Source: an uncultured Bacteroidota bacterium (lineage in GTDB: Bacteria; Bacteroidota; Bacteroidia; 2-12-FULL-35-15). From it: a stretch of 64,000 bases of DNA. The stretch is taken from NCBI GenBank assembly GCA_903847205.1, contig CAINDA010000044.1, positions 62,001 through 126,000 of the forward strand, in the 5' to 3' direction. Position numbers and translations under genes: made by a program. A model generated the notes under the pieces. The model worked only from the letters and a program-made list of their open reading frames with translations, searched no databases and was not told the origin of the DNA. Positions 14,278 through 22,552 of this stretch are shown here, piece by piece; the stretch's first letter is position 1, and each line of letters starts with the position of its first letter.

Positions 14278-15111
14278 ATGGAAATTTTAAAGAATATTGT
14301 TATCGAAGGGAGTAAGCAAAAGAACATTGTGCTGGATGTATTTTACAAAGCTGATACTATTCCGAAACCTGTTATTATTTTATCTCACGGTTTCAATGGC
14401 TTTAAGGACTGGGGACATTTTAATTTATTAGGGAAGAGATTTGCAGAGGAGGATTTCGTTTTCGTAAAATTCAATTTTTCATACAACGGAACAACCGAAG
14501 AGAATCCCTTGGATTTTGCCGATTTAGAAGCTTTTGGAAATAATAATTATTCAATTGAATTAGATGACTTAGGAAAAGTAATTGACTGGGTGCTTGGCGC
14601 AGAAATTATTGCCGCTGAAATTGATAAAAACAAATTGAACCTGCTTGGGCACAGCAGAGGCGGAGGAATTACAATATTAAAAGCCAATGAAGATAAAAGA
14701 GTAAAAAAAATTGTTACATGGGCTTCTGTCAGCAATTTTATAAGCCGGATGAACGGATATGATTTGAAAGAATGGAAACAGGAGGGTGTTTTATACAGCC
14801 TGAATACACGCACCAATCAGCAAATGCCATTGTATTATCAGTTTTATGAAAACCTGATTGAAAATACATCAAGGCTTGATATAACAAAAGCTGCGGAAGA
14901 ATTGCAGATTCCATTTTTAATAATTCAGGGTACTCTGGATGAAGCTGTTTCTTTTAAGGAAGCTGAATCTCTGCATAACAGCTGTAAACATTCCGAATTA
15001 TTTTTGATTGAGGGGGCAAACCACACCTTTGGAGCAAAGCATCCATTTGAAAGCAGCGTGCTTCCTGCTCATGCCGAAATTGCCGTAAAAAAAACAATTG
15101 AGTTTTTATGA
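14278..15111 (+). CDS. Alpha/beta hydrolase, 277 aa
   Basis: Cytoplasmic serine hydrolase: no signal peptide. The nucleophile elbow GHSRGG places Ser126, with likely acid Asp221 (QGTLDEAV) and His249 (EGANHTFG); LSHGFNGFKDWG at about 35-46 gives the oxyanion loop. The fold resembles dienelactone-hydrolase and acyl-esterase relatives. The substrate is not predictable. It has its own promoter and is followed by a weak inverted repeat (caaattga 15116-15123 with 15137-15144). Confidence 0.85.
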   Translation: MEILKNIVIEGSKQKNIVLDVFYKADTIPKPVIILSHGFNGFKDWGHFNLLGKRFAEEDFVFVKFNFSYNGTTEENPLDFADLEAFGNNNYSIELDDLGKVIDWVLGAEIIAAEIDKNKLNLLGHSRGGGITILKANEDKRVKKIVTWASVSNFISRMNGYDLKEWKQEGVLYSLNTRTNQQMPLYYQFYENLIENTSRLDITKAAEELQIPFLIIQGTLDEAVSFKEAESLHNSCKHSELFLIEGANHTFGAKHPFESSVLPAHAEIAVKKTIEFL

Positions 15112-15307
15112 AAACCAAATTGAGTTGTTAACTAATTCAATTTGACCTGACATATTATTTTTACAACTAATTTTTTTATTAAGCGGCTAAATTGCACCAA
15201 TTGAATTCCTGCCAATCCGATGGGTTTTAAGAAAATTAGTATTGCTTAAATGCGGCTAAACATTTTTTTTCATCAAAGTTAAAGACCTGCGAGGATATAA
15301 AAATTGA

Positions 15308-15315
15308 TATTTTTG
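15308..15315 (+). promoter_or_regulatory. Putative -7 box for the Rrf2 gene
   Basis: TATTTTTG fits TAnnTTTG and lies 25 bases before the ATG at 15341. No convincing -33 element was seen, so this is tentative. Confidence 0.4.
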
Positions 15316-15340
15316 TTTATAAAGGTTCAAAAAAATTATA

Positions 15341-15802
15341 ATGATTTCTAAAAAAACTAAATACGCGATAAAAGCACTTCTTTATCTTGCTAAAAATTAT
15401 GGCGAAGGACCAATACTCATAGGACATTTATCAGAAGCCGAAAAAATTCCGAAAAAATTCCTGGAGGCTATTCTGCTTGATCTCAAAAAAGAAGGTATCC
15501 TGGGAAGCAAGATGGGGGCCGGCGGCGGTTATTACCTTATAAAAAAACCCAGTGAAGTAATGATGAGCCAGATACTCCGTTCAACAGGCGGACCGATAGC
15601 CCTGATACCCTGTGTGAGTTTAAATTTCTATGAACGATGTGATGACTGCATCGATGAAACTATATGCGGCATCCGCGATGTGATGGCTGATGTAAGGGAT
15701 GCAACCCTTAAAATTCTTTCTGCAACAACATTGGCAGATATTTTAAAGCGCGAGAAGCACTTAAATGCAGGTGCTAAAAAAAAGACAAAAAAAAAGAAAT
15801 GA
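15341..15802 (+). CDS. Rrf2 family transcriptional regulator with Fe-S type cysteines
   Basis: Winged-helix regulator of the Rrf2/IscR family. The N-terminus (KYAIKALLYLAKNY) and the wing region (KMGAGGGYYLIKKP, about 57-70) are diagnostic. Cysteines at 91, 100, 103 and 109 (PCVSLNFYERC, DDCIDETIC) could ligate an Fe-S cluster, so the protein may sense iron-sulphur, redox or sulphur status. The last ten or so residues are nearly all Lys, an unusual basic tail. Directly downstream lie a -7 box overlapped by an inverted repeat (15844-15876) that is a natural candidate for its operator. In many Bacteroidota such regulators sit by sulphur-assimilation genes, but none is in this window. Confidence 0.88.
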   Translation: MISKKTKYAIKALLYLAKNYGEGPILIGHLSEAEKIPKKFLEAILLDLKKEGILGSKMGAGGGYYLIKKPSEVMMSQILRSTGGPIALIPCVSLNFYERCDDCIDETICGIRDVMADVRDATLKILSATTLADILKREKHLNAGAKKKTKKKK

Positions 15803-15843
15803 AATTTTTTTATTATAATTCTACTTAATTGATAGATTATATA

Positions 15844-15876
15844 TATATTTGTGCGGTAAAACAAAAATATACCGCA
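15844..15876 (+). promoter_or_regulatory. -7 box with overlapping operator-like inverted repeat
   Basis: TATATTTG at 15844-15851 fits the Bacteroidota -7 box. Immediately after it tgcggta (15852-15858) and taccgca (15870-15876) form a perfect 7-base inverted repeat with an 11-base spacer, which would cover the transcription start. Position after the Rrf2 gene suggests autoregulation or control of the downstream transcript. The binding protein is inferred. Confidence 0.5.
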
Positions 15877-15888
15877 GATATCAAACTG

Positions 15889-15969
15889 ATGAATAACTTA
15901 AAATCCATATATCACAAGCCTTTCAGGATATTAAGTTCCGCATATTGCTGTATGTGCCTTTGGGCATAA
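15889..15969 (+). CDS. Possible 26-aa leader peptide ending in CCMC
   Basis: An ATG 38 bases after the -7 box opens a 26-codon frame ending in TAA at 15967-15969. The peptide has a basic N-half (KSIYHKPFRI) and a cysteine cluster near its end (AYCCMCLWA). Clustered cysteines in a short leader are typical of peptides whose translation reports cysteine or sulphur supply, which would suit the Rrf2 setting, but no clear attenuator stem follows. The stretch 15803-16158 otherwise contains only the promoter/operator and A+T-rich sequence. It may be a chance frame. Confidence 0.35.
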   Translation: MNNLKSIYHKPFRILSSAYCCMCLWA

Positions 15970-16158
15970 CACAACCTTTTATGAAGGCGTTTGTTTAAAA
16001 AACAAATCTTCAGCAAAAAACAAAATCAATAATTCAAAAATTAAGCTGCTATTATCAAAAGCTGAAAAGCATCTTGGTATATTTTAACCCGCAGTATTTT
16101 TTTGAACACATACTCAAACAAATTATTAATAATATAAATCATAAAAAAAACAGAAAAC

Positions 16159-16761
16159 ATGAGCACAACTATAATAGAAAAATCAGAACAGATAAAAAAC
16201 AGTATTAAAAATACTGCTGAAAAATCAAAAGAAATAATCCGCGAAATTATTGATTCGAACAATAAATATATCGGCACAGCATTGGATTCCAATAAAAAGA
16301 TTGTGGATTCAATTAAAGAGAAACTGAATCAAAAAGAGATTAATGATTCAGTAACAGACACTCTTAAGAATACTTTTGGAAAATCTGTTGAGCTTGCTGA
16401 AAATGCGCTAGACAGCATCATTAATGCCTATAACCAGCAGGTTGAATCAACAATTGATTTCAACACAAAATTAGTAGACGCTGTAAAGGAATCATCCGCT
16501 AAGAATCCTGAAAAGGTCCTGCAGCTGATCCAGGAAAATTTCGAATCATCACGTCAATTAACAATAAAAAACACAAAAGAGATTATTGATTTCTACAATA
16601 AACACACTAACCTCGCTGTAAATTTCAACAAAAAATTCGGCGAAAATATAAATACGCAGGTAGAATTATTGGCAGCGATACAGAGCAAAGGCCTCACAAA
16701 GTTTACAGAATGGGCGTCTGACTGGTGGAAAGAAAATGGAATAACTATTGTTAAAAATTAA
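16159..16761 (+). CDS. Phasin-like amphipathic helical protein, 200 aa
   Basis: All-helical, Lys/Asn/Ser-rich cytoplasmic protein without a signal peptide or membrane segment. It is built of repeated amphipathic stretches (VDSIKEKLNQKE, LVDAVKESSAKN, NTKEIIDFYNKHTNLAVNFN) with recurring FNxKL and NTK elements, and ends in a Trp-rich FTEWASDWWKENG. Length and pattern resemble phasins and apolipoprotein-like granule coat proteins, so binding to a storage granule or lipid surface is possible; no polyhydroxyalkanoate synthase is in the window. It is followed by a strong terminator and preceded by the leader region at 15844-15969. Confidence 0.6.
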   Translation: MSTTIIEKSEQIKNSIKNTAEKSKEIIREIIDSNNKYIGTALDSNKKIVDSIKEKLNQKEINDSVTDTLKNTFGKSVELAENALDSIINAYNQQVESTIDFNTKLVDAVKESSAKNPEKVLQLIQENFESSRQLTIKNTKEIIDFYNKHTNLAVNFNKKFGENINTQVELLAAIQSKGLTKFTEWASDWWKENGITIVKN

Positions 16762-16783
16762 ATCTTGGCTTGACAAAATCCCC

Positions 16784-16814
16784 CCCCCTTCTGCAATTGC
16801 AGAAGGGGGTTTTA
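16784..16814 (+). terminator. Rho-independent terminator
   Basis: cccccttctgc (16784-16794), loop aatt, and gcagaaggggg (16799-16809) followed by ttttattttta. It ends the phasin-like transcript. The run of nine C at 16780-16788 makes it slippage-prone. Confidence 0.9.
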
Positions 16815-16869
16815 TTTTTATACAAAGTTTTAATTAAAAATGAAAATTAATTTTCTGTATTGATTCAGG

Positions 16870-19800
16870 CTAGAACCCAGCAGGCTTTTTCAGCTGCGGA
16901 TTTTTCGGAAGGTTTTTAATTACTACTTTGCTGAAAGCATCTTTCTGCGTTTTGTAATCCTGTGTTAATACCTCAATAGCATCAAGCTGATTGGTATTCA
17001 TTTTTGCTTCTTTCCAGCATACAGAGGAATATAAATTAGATACTTTTTCACGAAGCCGTTCTTCATCTGCAAATATGGATGTTTTTTTAGTTGCCATAAA
17101 TTCTCCTTTTACTTTTTGCAGTTCATCGTAAAATGTTTTCGCATTTTTATTTTTCGAAAACGCTGTGCTGTCCGTCTTTAAGCCTGTCTGATAAAAAGTG
17201 ATGCTGTCAATTGTATTGTTAACTTCATTATAAAGTGTCTGCAGCAGCATCGATTTTTCGAAAACCAGCTTTCTATCTTCCAGGCTCAAATCTTTATTTT
17301 CAGCATCATGCACACATTGTATATCACTTGAATATTCTTTGTCTTTTATTTTCAGTTTAACAGTGTACATTCCCGGAAGCACCATAGGCGCGGTAAATCC
17401 GGCGCCATCTGCTTTTGTACTGCCTGCAGCAACCCTTGGAGGCGTTGATCGTAAATTCCAATAAATTTTATTGATGCCTTTACGGATAGTTCCGGGCATA
17501 GTTTGAACAAGGCGGCCTTTATCGTCATAAATTTCAACTATTGCTTTGCCGCTGCTCAAGCGGTCTTTCAAATAATAATCAATGGAAGGTGTTGAAGGCG
17601 GATTTCCTGCACCCCAGCCCCCTTGAACTTCAGTACCTCCCCAGCCGTATTTACCATTGTTCAAAGTAAGAGGCTGTGTAGGGAATAAATAAACATCTTT
17701 ATCCAAAATATCTTTTGTAAGGCTGCTTATCGGCCGGATATCATCTAATATATAAATACCTCTGCCATGCGTTGCAATAATTAAATCATGTGTTTTGGGA
17801 TTAATCTGAATATCCCTTACCATGGCATATTCGGGCATTTTATTTTTCATCCTGAACCAAAGCTCGCCGCCGTCTATGCTTGCAAACAAGCCCATTTCGG
17901 TTCCAAGAAATAACAGATTTCTATTTTCGGGATCTTCTTTAATTTTATGCGCAAAACTTGTAAACTCCGGGCTGTTTAACCTTTTCCAGGTTTTTCCCAT
18001 ATCGGTGCTTTTTGTGAGGTAAGTCTTAAAGTCACCGTACATGTGGTTTTCGAATGTTGCATACACAGTATTTTTATCAAACTGAGAGGGCTGAATACTG
18101 CTTACCCACGACTGACCGGCTATTCCGCATTTCGAAACATTAGCTGAAACATTTGTCCAAACAGTTCCGCCGTCGGTACTTACCTGCAGATTACCGTCGT
18201 CAGTCCCTGCCCATATTTGGTTTTCATCCAATGATGATTCAGCAATTGTAAAAATGGTGCAGTGGTTTTCAGCAGAGGTATTATCTTCACTTAAGCCGCC
18301 GCTGTCTTCCTGCTTTTGTTTCTTTTTATCATCCGTTGTTAAATCCGGAGAAATGCGTTTCCAGTTTCTTCCCTGATCAGTTGATTTATATAAAAACTGT
18401 GCGCCGATATATAAATTTTTCGGATTTTTTGCTCCAGTAACAATCGGTGTGTTCCAGTTCCAGCGCAGTTTATCTGTTTTTTCTGCAGCCGTTTTTTGAG
18501 GCTGAATAAATTCAGATTTTAAAGTGCCTAATGCAACACGGCTTACATTCCCGCCTTGGTATTCGGAATAAACAGTTTTGCCGTCAGCATCAGGAACAGT
18601 CCAGAAGCCGTCGCCCCCTCCTACCCTGCTCCAGCTGCCATTGCCTATACCTCCGGGAGCAGCGCTCGGTGCCATCCAGCTGCCGTTGTCCTGCAAACCG
18701 CCGTAAACATTGTAGGGTTCCTGATTGTCATAAGCAACGTGATAAAACTGCCCCACAGGCAGCCCTTGATTGAACTGCCAGGTAACACCTTTATCTATAC
18801 TTGTATATAAACCGCCGTCGGTGCCTACATACATCACATTAGTATTTGAAGGGTTTATCCACAAAGCATGCATATCGCTGTGTACCCATGTTCCGTCGCT
18901 GCTTGCTTCTGAAAATGAATAGCCGCCATCGCTGCTATAAGAAAAATAAAATGAAGGACGGTACACTCTCTTGGGATCTTTTGGATCAACCACAATGGTG
19001 CTGAAATAAAAAGGACGTGCGGTAACATTCAGCGGTGCACTCTGGCTTTTCCAAGTTTCACCTGCATCTGAAGAAATGTATAAACCTGTGTTTTCACTTT
19101 CAACAATTGCAAACATCTGCTTTGGGTCGATCGGCGCTAAAGCCATTGCAATTCTGCCGAATGGTTTTGCCGGCAGGCCTTTTGTAATTTCTTTCCATGT
19201 TTTGCCGGCATCAGTGCTTTTGTATAATCCGCTTGTTTTTCCGCCCGAACTAAAGCTGTAGGGCTGCCGTCTGAACTGCCACATAGAAGCAAATAAAACA
19301 TTTGGATTCGCAGGGTCCATCAGTAAATCAGCGCAGCCTGTCTGATCATCAATATAAAAAATTTTGTCCCAGGTATCTCCTCCATTACTGGATTTATAAA
19401 TCCCGCGGTGCTTGCTGTTACACCATAATGCACCGGGAACTGACACATAAATAATATCCGGATTTTCAGAATTAATTACAATTTTAGAAATATGCTCTGT
19501 GCTGTCCAGACCGATTTTTTTCCAATTGTCGCCCCCGTCTGTAGTCTTGTATAAGCCATTGCCTATGGAAACAGAATTACGCATATTGCTTTCGCCGGTG
19601 CCTGCATAAACAATTGAAGGATTTTTTTGATTGATGGCAACAGCCCCGATTGATTGGCAGTATTTATCAAACATAGGTTTATAAGAAGCGCCGGCATTGG
19701 TAGATTTCCAAACCCCTCCGCCTGCAGTTCCGATAAAAATAGTTTTTCCTTCGTCGTTTACAGCTCCATCAATTGCTGTGATTCTTCCGCTCATTGTACC

Positions 19801-19911
19801 GGGACCTAAGGCCCGCGCCTCCATTGTACCAAACATTGCCGCATTAACAGGGGACTGAGCATTTGCTGCACTTATAATAAGTGCGAAAGAAATAAGTGAT
19901 ATTTTTTTCAT
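16870..19911 (-). CDS. Sortilin/BNR-repeat propeller protein, 1013 aa
   Basis: Secreted beta-propeller protein related to sortilin (VPS10) and GH74-like BNR families. A signal peptide (1-18) precedes at least nine Asp-box motifs of the form S-x-D-x-G-x-T-W (STDAGKTWK, SSDAGETWK, STDQGRNWK, SIDGGELWF), spread over about residues 35-740. The C-terminal part holds a beta-sandwich-like region with EIYDDKGRLVQTMPG and IYWNLRSTPPRVAAG, then helices. Many Bacteroidota encode such proteins annotated as glycosyl hydrolases, but I see no basis for catalytic activity; ligand binding or peptidase-inhibitor-like roles are possible. No T9SS tail. A single gene following the terminator of the gene at 19982. 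Confidence 0.85.
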   Translation of the reverse strand: MKKISLISFALIISAANAQSPVNAAMFGTMEARALGPGTMSGRITAIDGAVNDEGKTIFIGTAGGGVWKSTNAGASYKPMFDKYCQSIGAVAINQKNPSIVYAGTGESNMRNSVSIGNGLYKTTDGGDNWKKIGLDSTEHISKIVINSENPDIIYVSVPGALWCNSKHRGIYKSSNGGDTWDKIFYIDDQTGCADLLMDPANPNVLFASMWQFRRQPYSFSSGGKTSGLYKSTDAGKTWKEITKGLPAKPFGRIAMALAPIDPKQMFAIVESENTGLYISSDAGETWKSQSAPLNVTARPFYFSTIVVDPKDPKRVYRPSFYFSYSSDGGYSFSEASSDGTWVHSDMHALWINPSNTNVMYVGTDGGLYTSIDKGVTWQFNQGLPVGQFYHVAYDNQEPYNVYGGLQDNGSWMAPSAAPGGIGNGSWSRVGGGDGFWTVPDADGKTVYSEYQGGNVSRVALGTLKSEFIQPQKTAAEKTDKLRWNWNTPIVTGAKNPKNLYIGAQFLYKSTDQGRNWKRISPDLTTDDKKKQKQEDSGGLSEDNTSAENHCTIFTIAESSLDENQIWAGTDDGNLQVSTDGGTVWTNVSANVSKCGIAGQSWVSSIQPSQFDKNTVYATFENHMYGDFKTYLTKSTDMGKTWKRLNSPEFTSFAHKIKEDPENRNLLFLGTEMGLFASIDGGELWFRMKNKMPEYAMVRDIQINPKTHDLIIATHGRGIYILDDIRPISSLTKDILDKDVYLFPTQPLTLNNGKYGWGGTEVQGGWGAGNPPSTPSIDYYLKDRLSSGKAIVEIYDDKGRLVQTMPGTIRKGINKIYWNLRSTPPRVAAGSTKADGAGFTAPMVLPGMYTVKLKIKDKEYSSDIQCVHDAENKDLSLEDRKLVFEKSMLLQTLYNEVNNTIDSITFYQTGLKTDSTAFSKNKNAKTFYDELQKVKGEFMATKKTSIFADEERLREKVSNLYSSVCWKEAKMNTNQLDAIEVLTQDYKTQKDAFSKVVIKNLPKNPQLKKPAGF

Positions 19912-19943
19912 AAAAAGTAATTTATTTAATGGATGGGATATAA

Positions 19944-19974
19944 AAAAAAGACCCGATGTGTTCAGGTCTTTTTT
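19944..19974 (-). terminator. Rho-independent terminator of the LolA-like gene
   Basis: aaaaaagacc (19944-19953) pairs with ggtctttttt (19965-19974) around an 11-base loop. On the minus strand it gives a stem followed by a U run just after the stop at 19982 and before the start of the BNR gene at 19911. Confidence 0.8.
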
Positions 19975-19981
19975 GAAATTA

Positions 19982-20695
19982 TTAATTCGGAAGTTTAAAA
20001 ACCGAATCTTCGATAACAGGATTTATTTCCAGCTTTACAATCTGTACTTCTCCCATACCCCCGTTAATGCTCATAGGATAAACAATACCTTCAGGCACCT
20101 TTTTATAATCGCCGTAGGTAATAGAATTTTCAACTTCCTTCCCGTCAGCTTTCATTTTATTTGTCTGTTTGATTAAATAATAATTACTGGGGTCAATATA
20201 ATAAGTTGTTTCCTTTCCATTTTTATCAGTCATTTTTATTTTAAAACATTCGGTGCCGTCCACATCATCTTTACCGATCAGTTCAATCTTTTTTCCCTGC
20301 TCAGCATAAGTCATAAATTCATCTTGAATATTTAATTCGTCCTGTGCATTTTTTACATCATCGGCGGTCATTGCTTCGGGCTTCGCCTGACCCTGAAAAG
20401 GCATAAACTCCCAGCCTTCAGTATTGGTAATGATACTGAATCCACTCATACCCATTAATGTAATATTTTCTCTCATCGCTTTTTTATCAACCTGGAAAGT
20501 AGTAGTATGTATTTCGGCACCCTGAGCTTTAATAACACTTTCCATCTTTAAAGTTTTTATTTTATTCCAATTAGCTTTACCGCCGACTGCCTCTGTGTGT
20601 TTGGCAATAATTTCATCAAGGGTTTGAGAAATTGCTGCAAATGAAGATGCACTTAAAAGTAATCCAAGAAATAATGATTTGTTTATATTTTTCAT
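19982..20695 (-). CDS. LolA-like periplasmic/outer-membrane lipoprotein-sorting homologue
   Basis: Signal peptide (about 1-23 after the chosen start, ending AAISQ) and a 210-residue domain with the LolA/LolB-like open barrel pattern: an initial TLDEIIAKHTEAVGGKANWNKIKTLKMES helix-strand unit, then repeated beta strands (TTFQVDKKAMRENITLMG, TECFKIKMTDKNGKETTYYID, YYLIKQTNKM). Proteins of this type are common single genes in Bacteroidota. The ATG at 20695 is chosen; an in-frame TTG at 20713 would add six residues before a second signal-like start and is less likely. Lipid or lipoprotein handling is inferred from fold only. Confidence 0.75.
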   Translation of the reverse strand: MKNINKSLFLGLLLSASSFAAISQTLDEIIAKHTEAVGGKANWNKIKTLKMESVIKAQGAEIHTTTFQVDKKAMRENITLMGMSGFSIITNTEGWEFMPFQGQAKPEAMTADDVKNAQDELNIQDEFMTYAEQGKKIELIGKDDVDGTECFKIKMTDKNGKETTYYIDPSNYYLIKQTNKMKADGKEVENSITYGDYKKVPEGIVYPMSINGGMGEVQIVKLEINPVIEDSVFKLPN

Positions 20696-20788
20696 GTTTT
20701 TATATTTTTTCAAATGTAATAAATTTATAATTGAAAAATCAGAAGAGAGTTGGCGGGTTTGAGAATTAAATATGCTTTTTATAAAGGA

Positions 20789-22315
20789 TTAAGCTAAACT
20801 GTTATTCAGTATGGAATGTATTTCATCTACATACTTTCTGTCATTGTTTAGACGGGGCACTTTATGCTGTCCGCCCAATTTGTTTTTTGATTCAAACCAT
20901 TTGTAGAAGGTCTCTTTGGGGAGGGATGTAACAATCGGAAGTTTCAGAATAAGATTTTGATAACGTTTGGCTTCATAATCCGAATTAATTGATTTCAGGG
21001 CATTATCAAGCATTTCAGTAAAATATTCAATAGTACTCGGCGATGTTTCAAATTCAATAAGCCATTCGTGAGTACCGTTTTCACTGCCGTTCATATAAAC
21101 CGGCGCTGCAGTGTATTCTCTAATTCTAGCACCTGATTTTTCACATGCAATACTTAAAGCCTTATCGGCATTATCTACAATTACTTCTTCGCCGAAAGCG
21201 TTAATGAAATTTTTTGTTCGGCCGGTAATTTTAAATCGGAAAGGATATAATGAAGTAAACTTAATGGTATCACCAAGCATGTAGCGCCATAAACCCGCAT
21301 TGGTTGAAATCACTAAAGCATAGCTGGTGTCCAAAGCAACTTCATGAAGTGATAATGTTTTCGAATTATGAACACCCAATTCGTTAACAGGCATAAACTC
21401 GTAATATATGCCGTAGTCGAGCATCAGCAGAAGCTCTGAAGAATCAGCCTGGTCCTGAATTCCGAAAAAGCCCTCTGATGCATTATATAATTCAAGGTAA
21501 TTCATATCCGGTTTATTAAATACGGTTTTGAACTGTTCCTTATACGGTCCGAAGTTTACCCCGCCGTGAAAATAAACTTCCAGGTTGGGCCATACATCGG
21601 TAATGGATTTTTTACCGGTAACTTCCAATACATGTTTCATAACAATGAGCATCCAAGACGGAACTCCTGCAAGGCTTACAACGTTTTCATCAATTGTTGC
21701 GCGCGATAATTTTTCTACTTTATCATCCCATTTATCCATCAATGCAATTGACAAATCGGGCGAACGGAAAAATTCTGCCCACATAGGCAGATTATTAATT
21801 ACTATAGCGGATAAATCGCCGTTCTGCGATGAATAGCTTCCAAAGTTATCAGTTGCCAAGCTTCCCCCTAATCCAAGATTTTTGCCGGTGAATAACTGTG
21901 TTTCAGAATGAAGTGAACAATAGATTGCAATCATATCACGCCCGCCGTTGTAATGGCATTCATCTAATGATTCTTCGCTTACCGGAATAAATTTGCTTTT
22001 ATCATTTGTGGTTCCAGACGATTTTGCAAACCATTTTATATCTGAATTCCACAAAACATTTTGTTCGCCTCTGCGCACCCTGTCAATAAAAGGTTTAAGA
22101 GTGTCATAATCCTGAATCGGAACAATGGATTTAAATTGTTCGTGATTAGTTATATTTTTAAAATTGTATAACTTCCCCCATTCAGTATCTTTTGCAGAAG
22201 AGATTAATTTACGCAGGCATTCATTCTGCACGTCATCAGGATATTTCATAAAAAGCTCTATCTGATGCATCCTTTTTTTCATCCACCAGCTTGCAATCGA
22301 ATTTAGAATGGCCAT
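20789..22315 (-). CDS. GH3 family acyl-adenylate/acyl-acid amido synthetase
   Basis: Member of the ANL-related GH3 family, first known as plant auxin/jasmonate-conjugating enzymes and widespread in Bacteroidota. The ATP/AMP-binding motif SSGTTNDKSKF lies at 99-109, the second motif YNASEGFFGIQ near 290 and the third LVISTNAGLWRYMLGDTIKF near 345, followed by KITGRTKNFINAFGEEV. At 508 residues the length is standard. The bacterial substrate is unknown; activation of a carboxylic acid and transfer to an amine is the family reaction. Single gene. Confidence 0.9.
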   Translation of the reverse strand: MAILNSIASWWMKKRMHQIELFMKYPDDVQNECLRKLISSAKDTEWGKLYNFKNITNHEQFKSIVPIQDYDTLKPFIDRVRRGEQNVLWNSDIKWFAKSSGTTNDKSKFIPVSEESLDECHYNGGRDMIAIYCSLHSETQLFTGKNLGLGGSLATDNFGSYSSQNGDLSAIVINNLPMWAEFFRSPDLSIALMDKWDDKVEKLSRATIDENVVSLAGVPSWMLIVMKHVLEVTGKKSITDVWPNLEVYFHGGVNFGPYKEQFKTVFNKPDMNYLELYNASEGFFGIQDQADSSELLLMLDYGIYYEFMPVNELGVHNSKTLSLHEVALDTSYALVISTNAGLWRYMLGDTIKFTSLYPFRFKITGRTKNFINAFGEEVIVDNADKALSIACEKSGARIREYTAAPVYMNGSENGTHEWLIEFETSPSTIEYFTEMLDNALKSINSDYEAKRYQNLILKLPIVTSLPKETFYKWFESKNKLGGQHKVPRLNNDRKYVDEIHSILNNSLA

Positions 22316-22517
22316 AATTAATTGGAGATTTCTTGCTGAGGGTTTTAGATTTGCTTAATGAATAAGAATAATTAATGAATTTGGTGCTAAAGATAAAATT
22401 TTATACCTGCCAATTCAAACTCAATTTACATCGAGTATAGTGATTGAATTTATTAAACCGGTAAAAAGATCATTTTGCGTTTGTTGAAATAATTTTCAAA
22501 TAATTAAACAGATAATG

Positions 22518-22525
22518 TACTTTTG
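22518..22525 (+). promoter_or_regulatory. Putative -7 box
   Basis: TACTTTTG fits TAnnTTTG, 27 bases before the ATG at 22553. No -33 element at the right distance was found. Confidence 0.45.
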
Positions 22526-22552
22526 CATTCCAAATTAAAAACAAAAAACATT

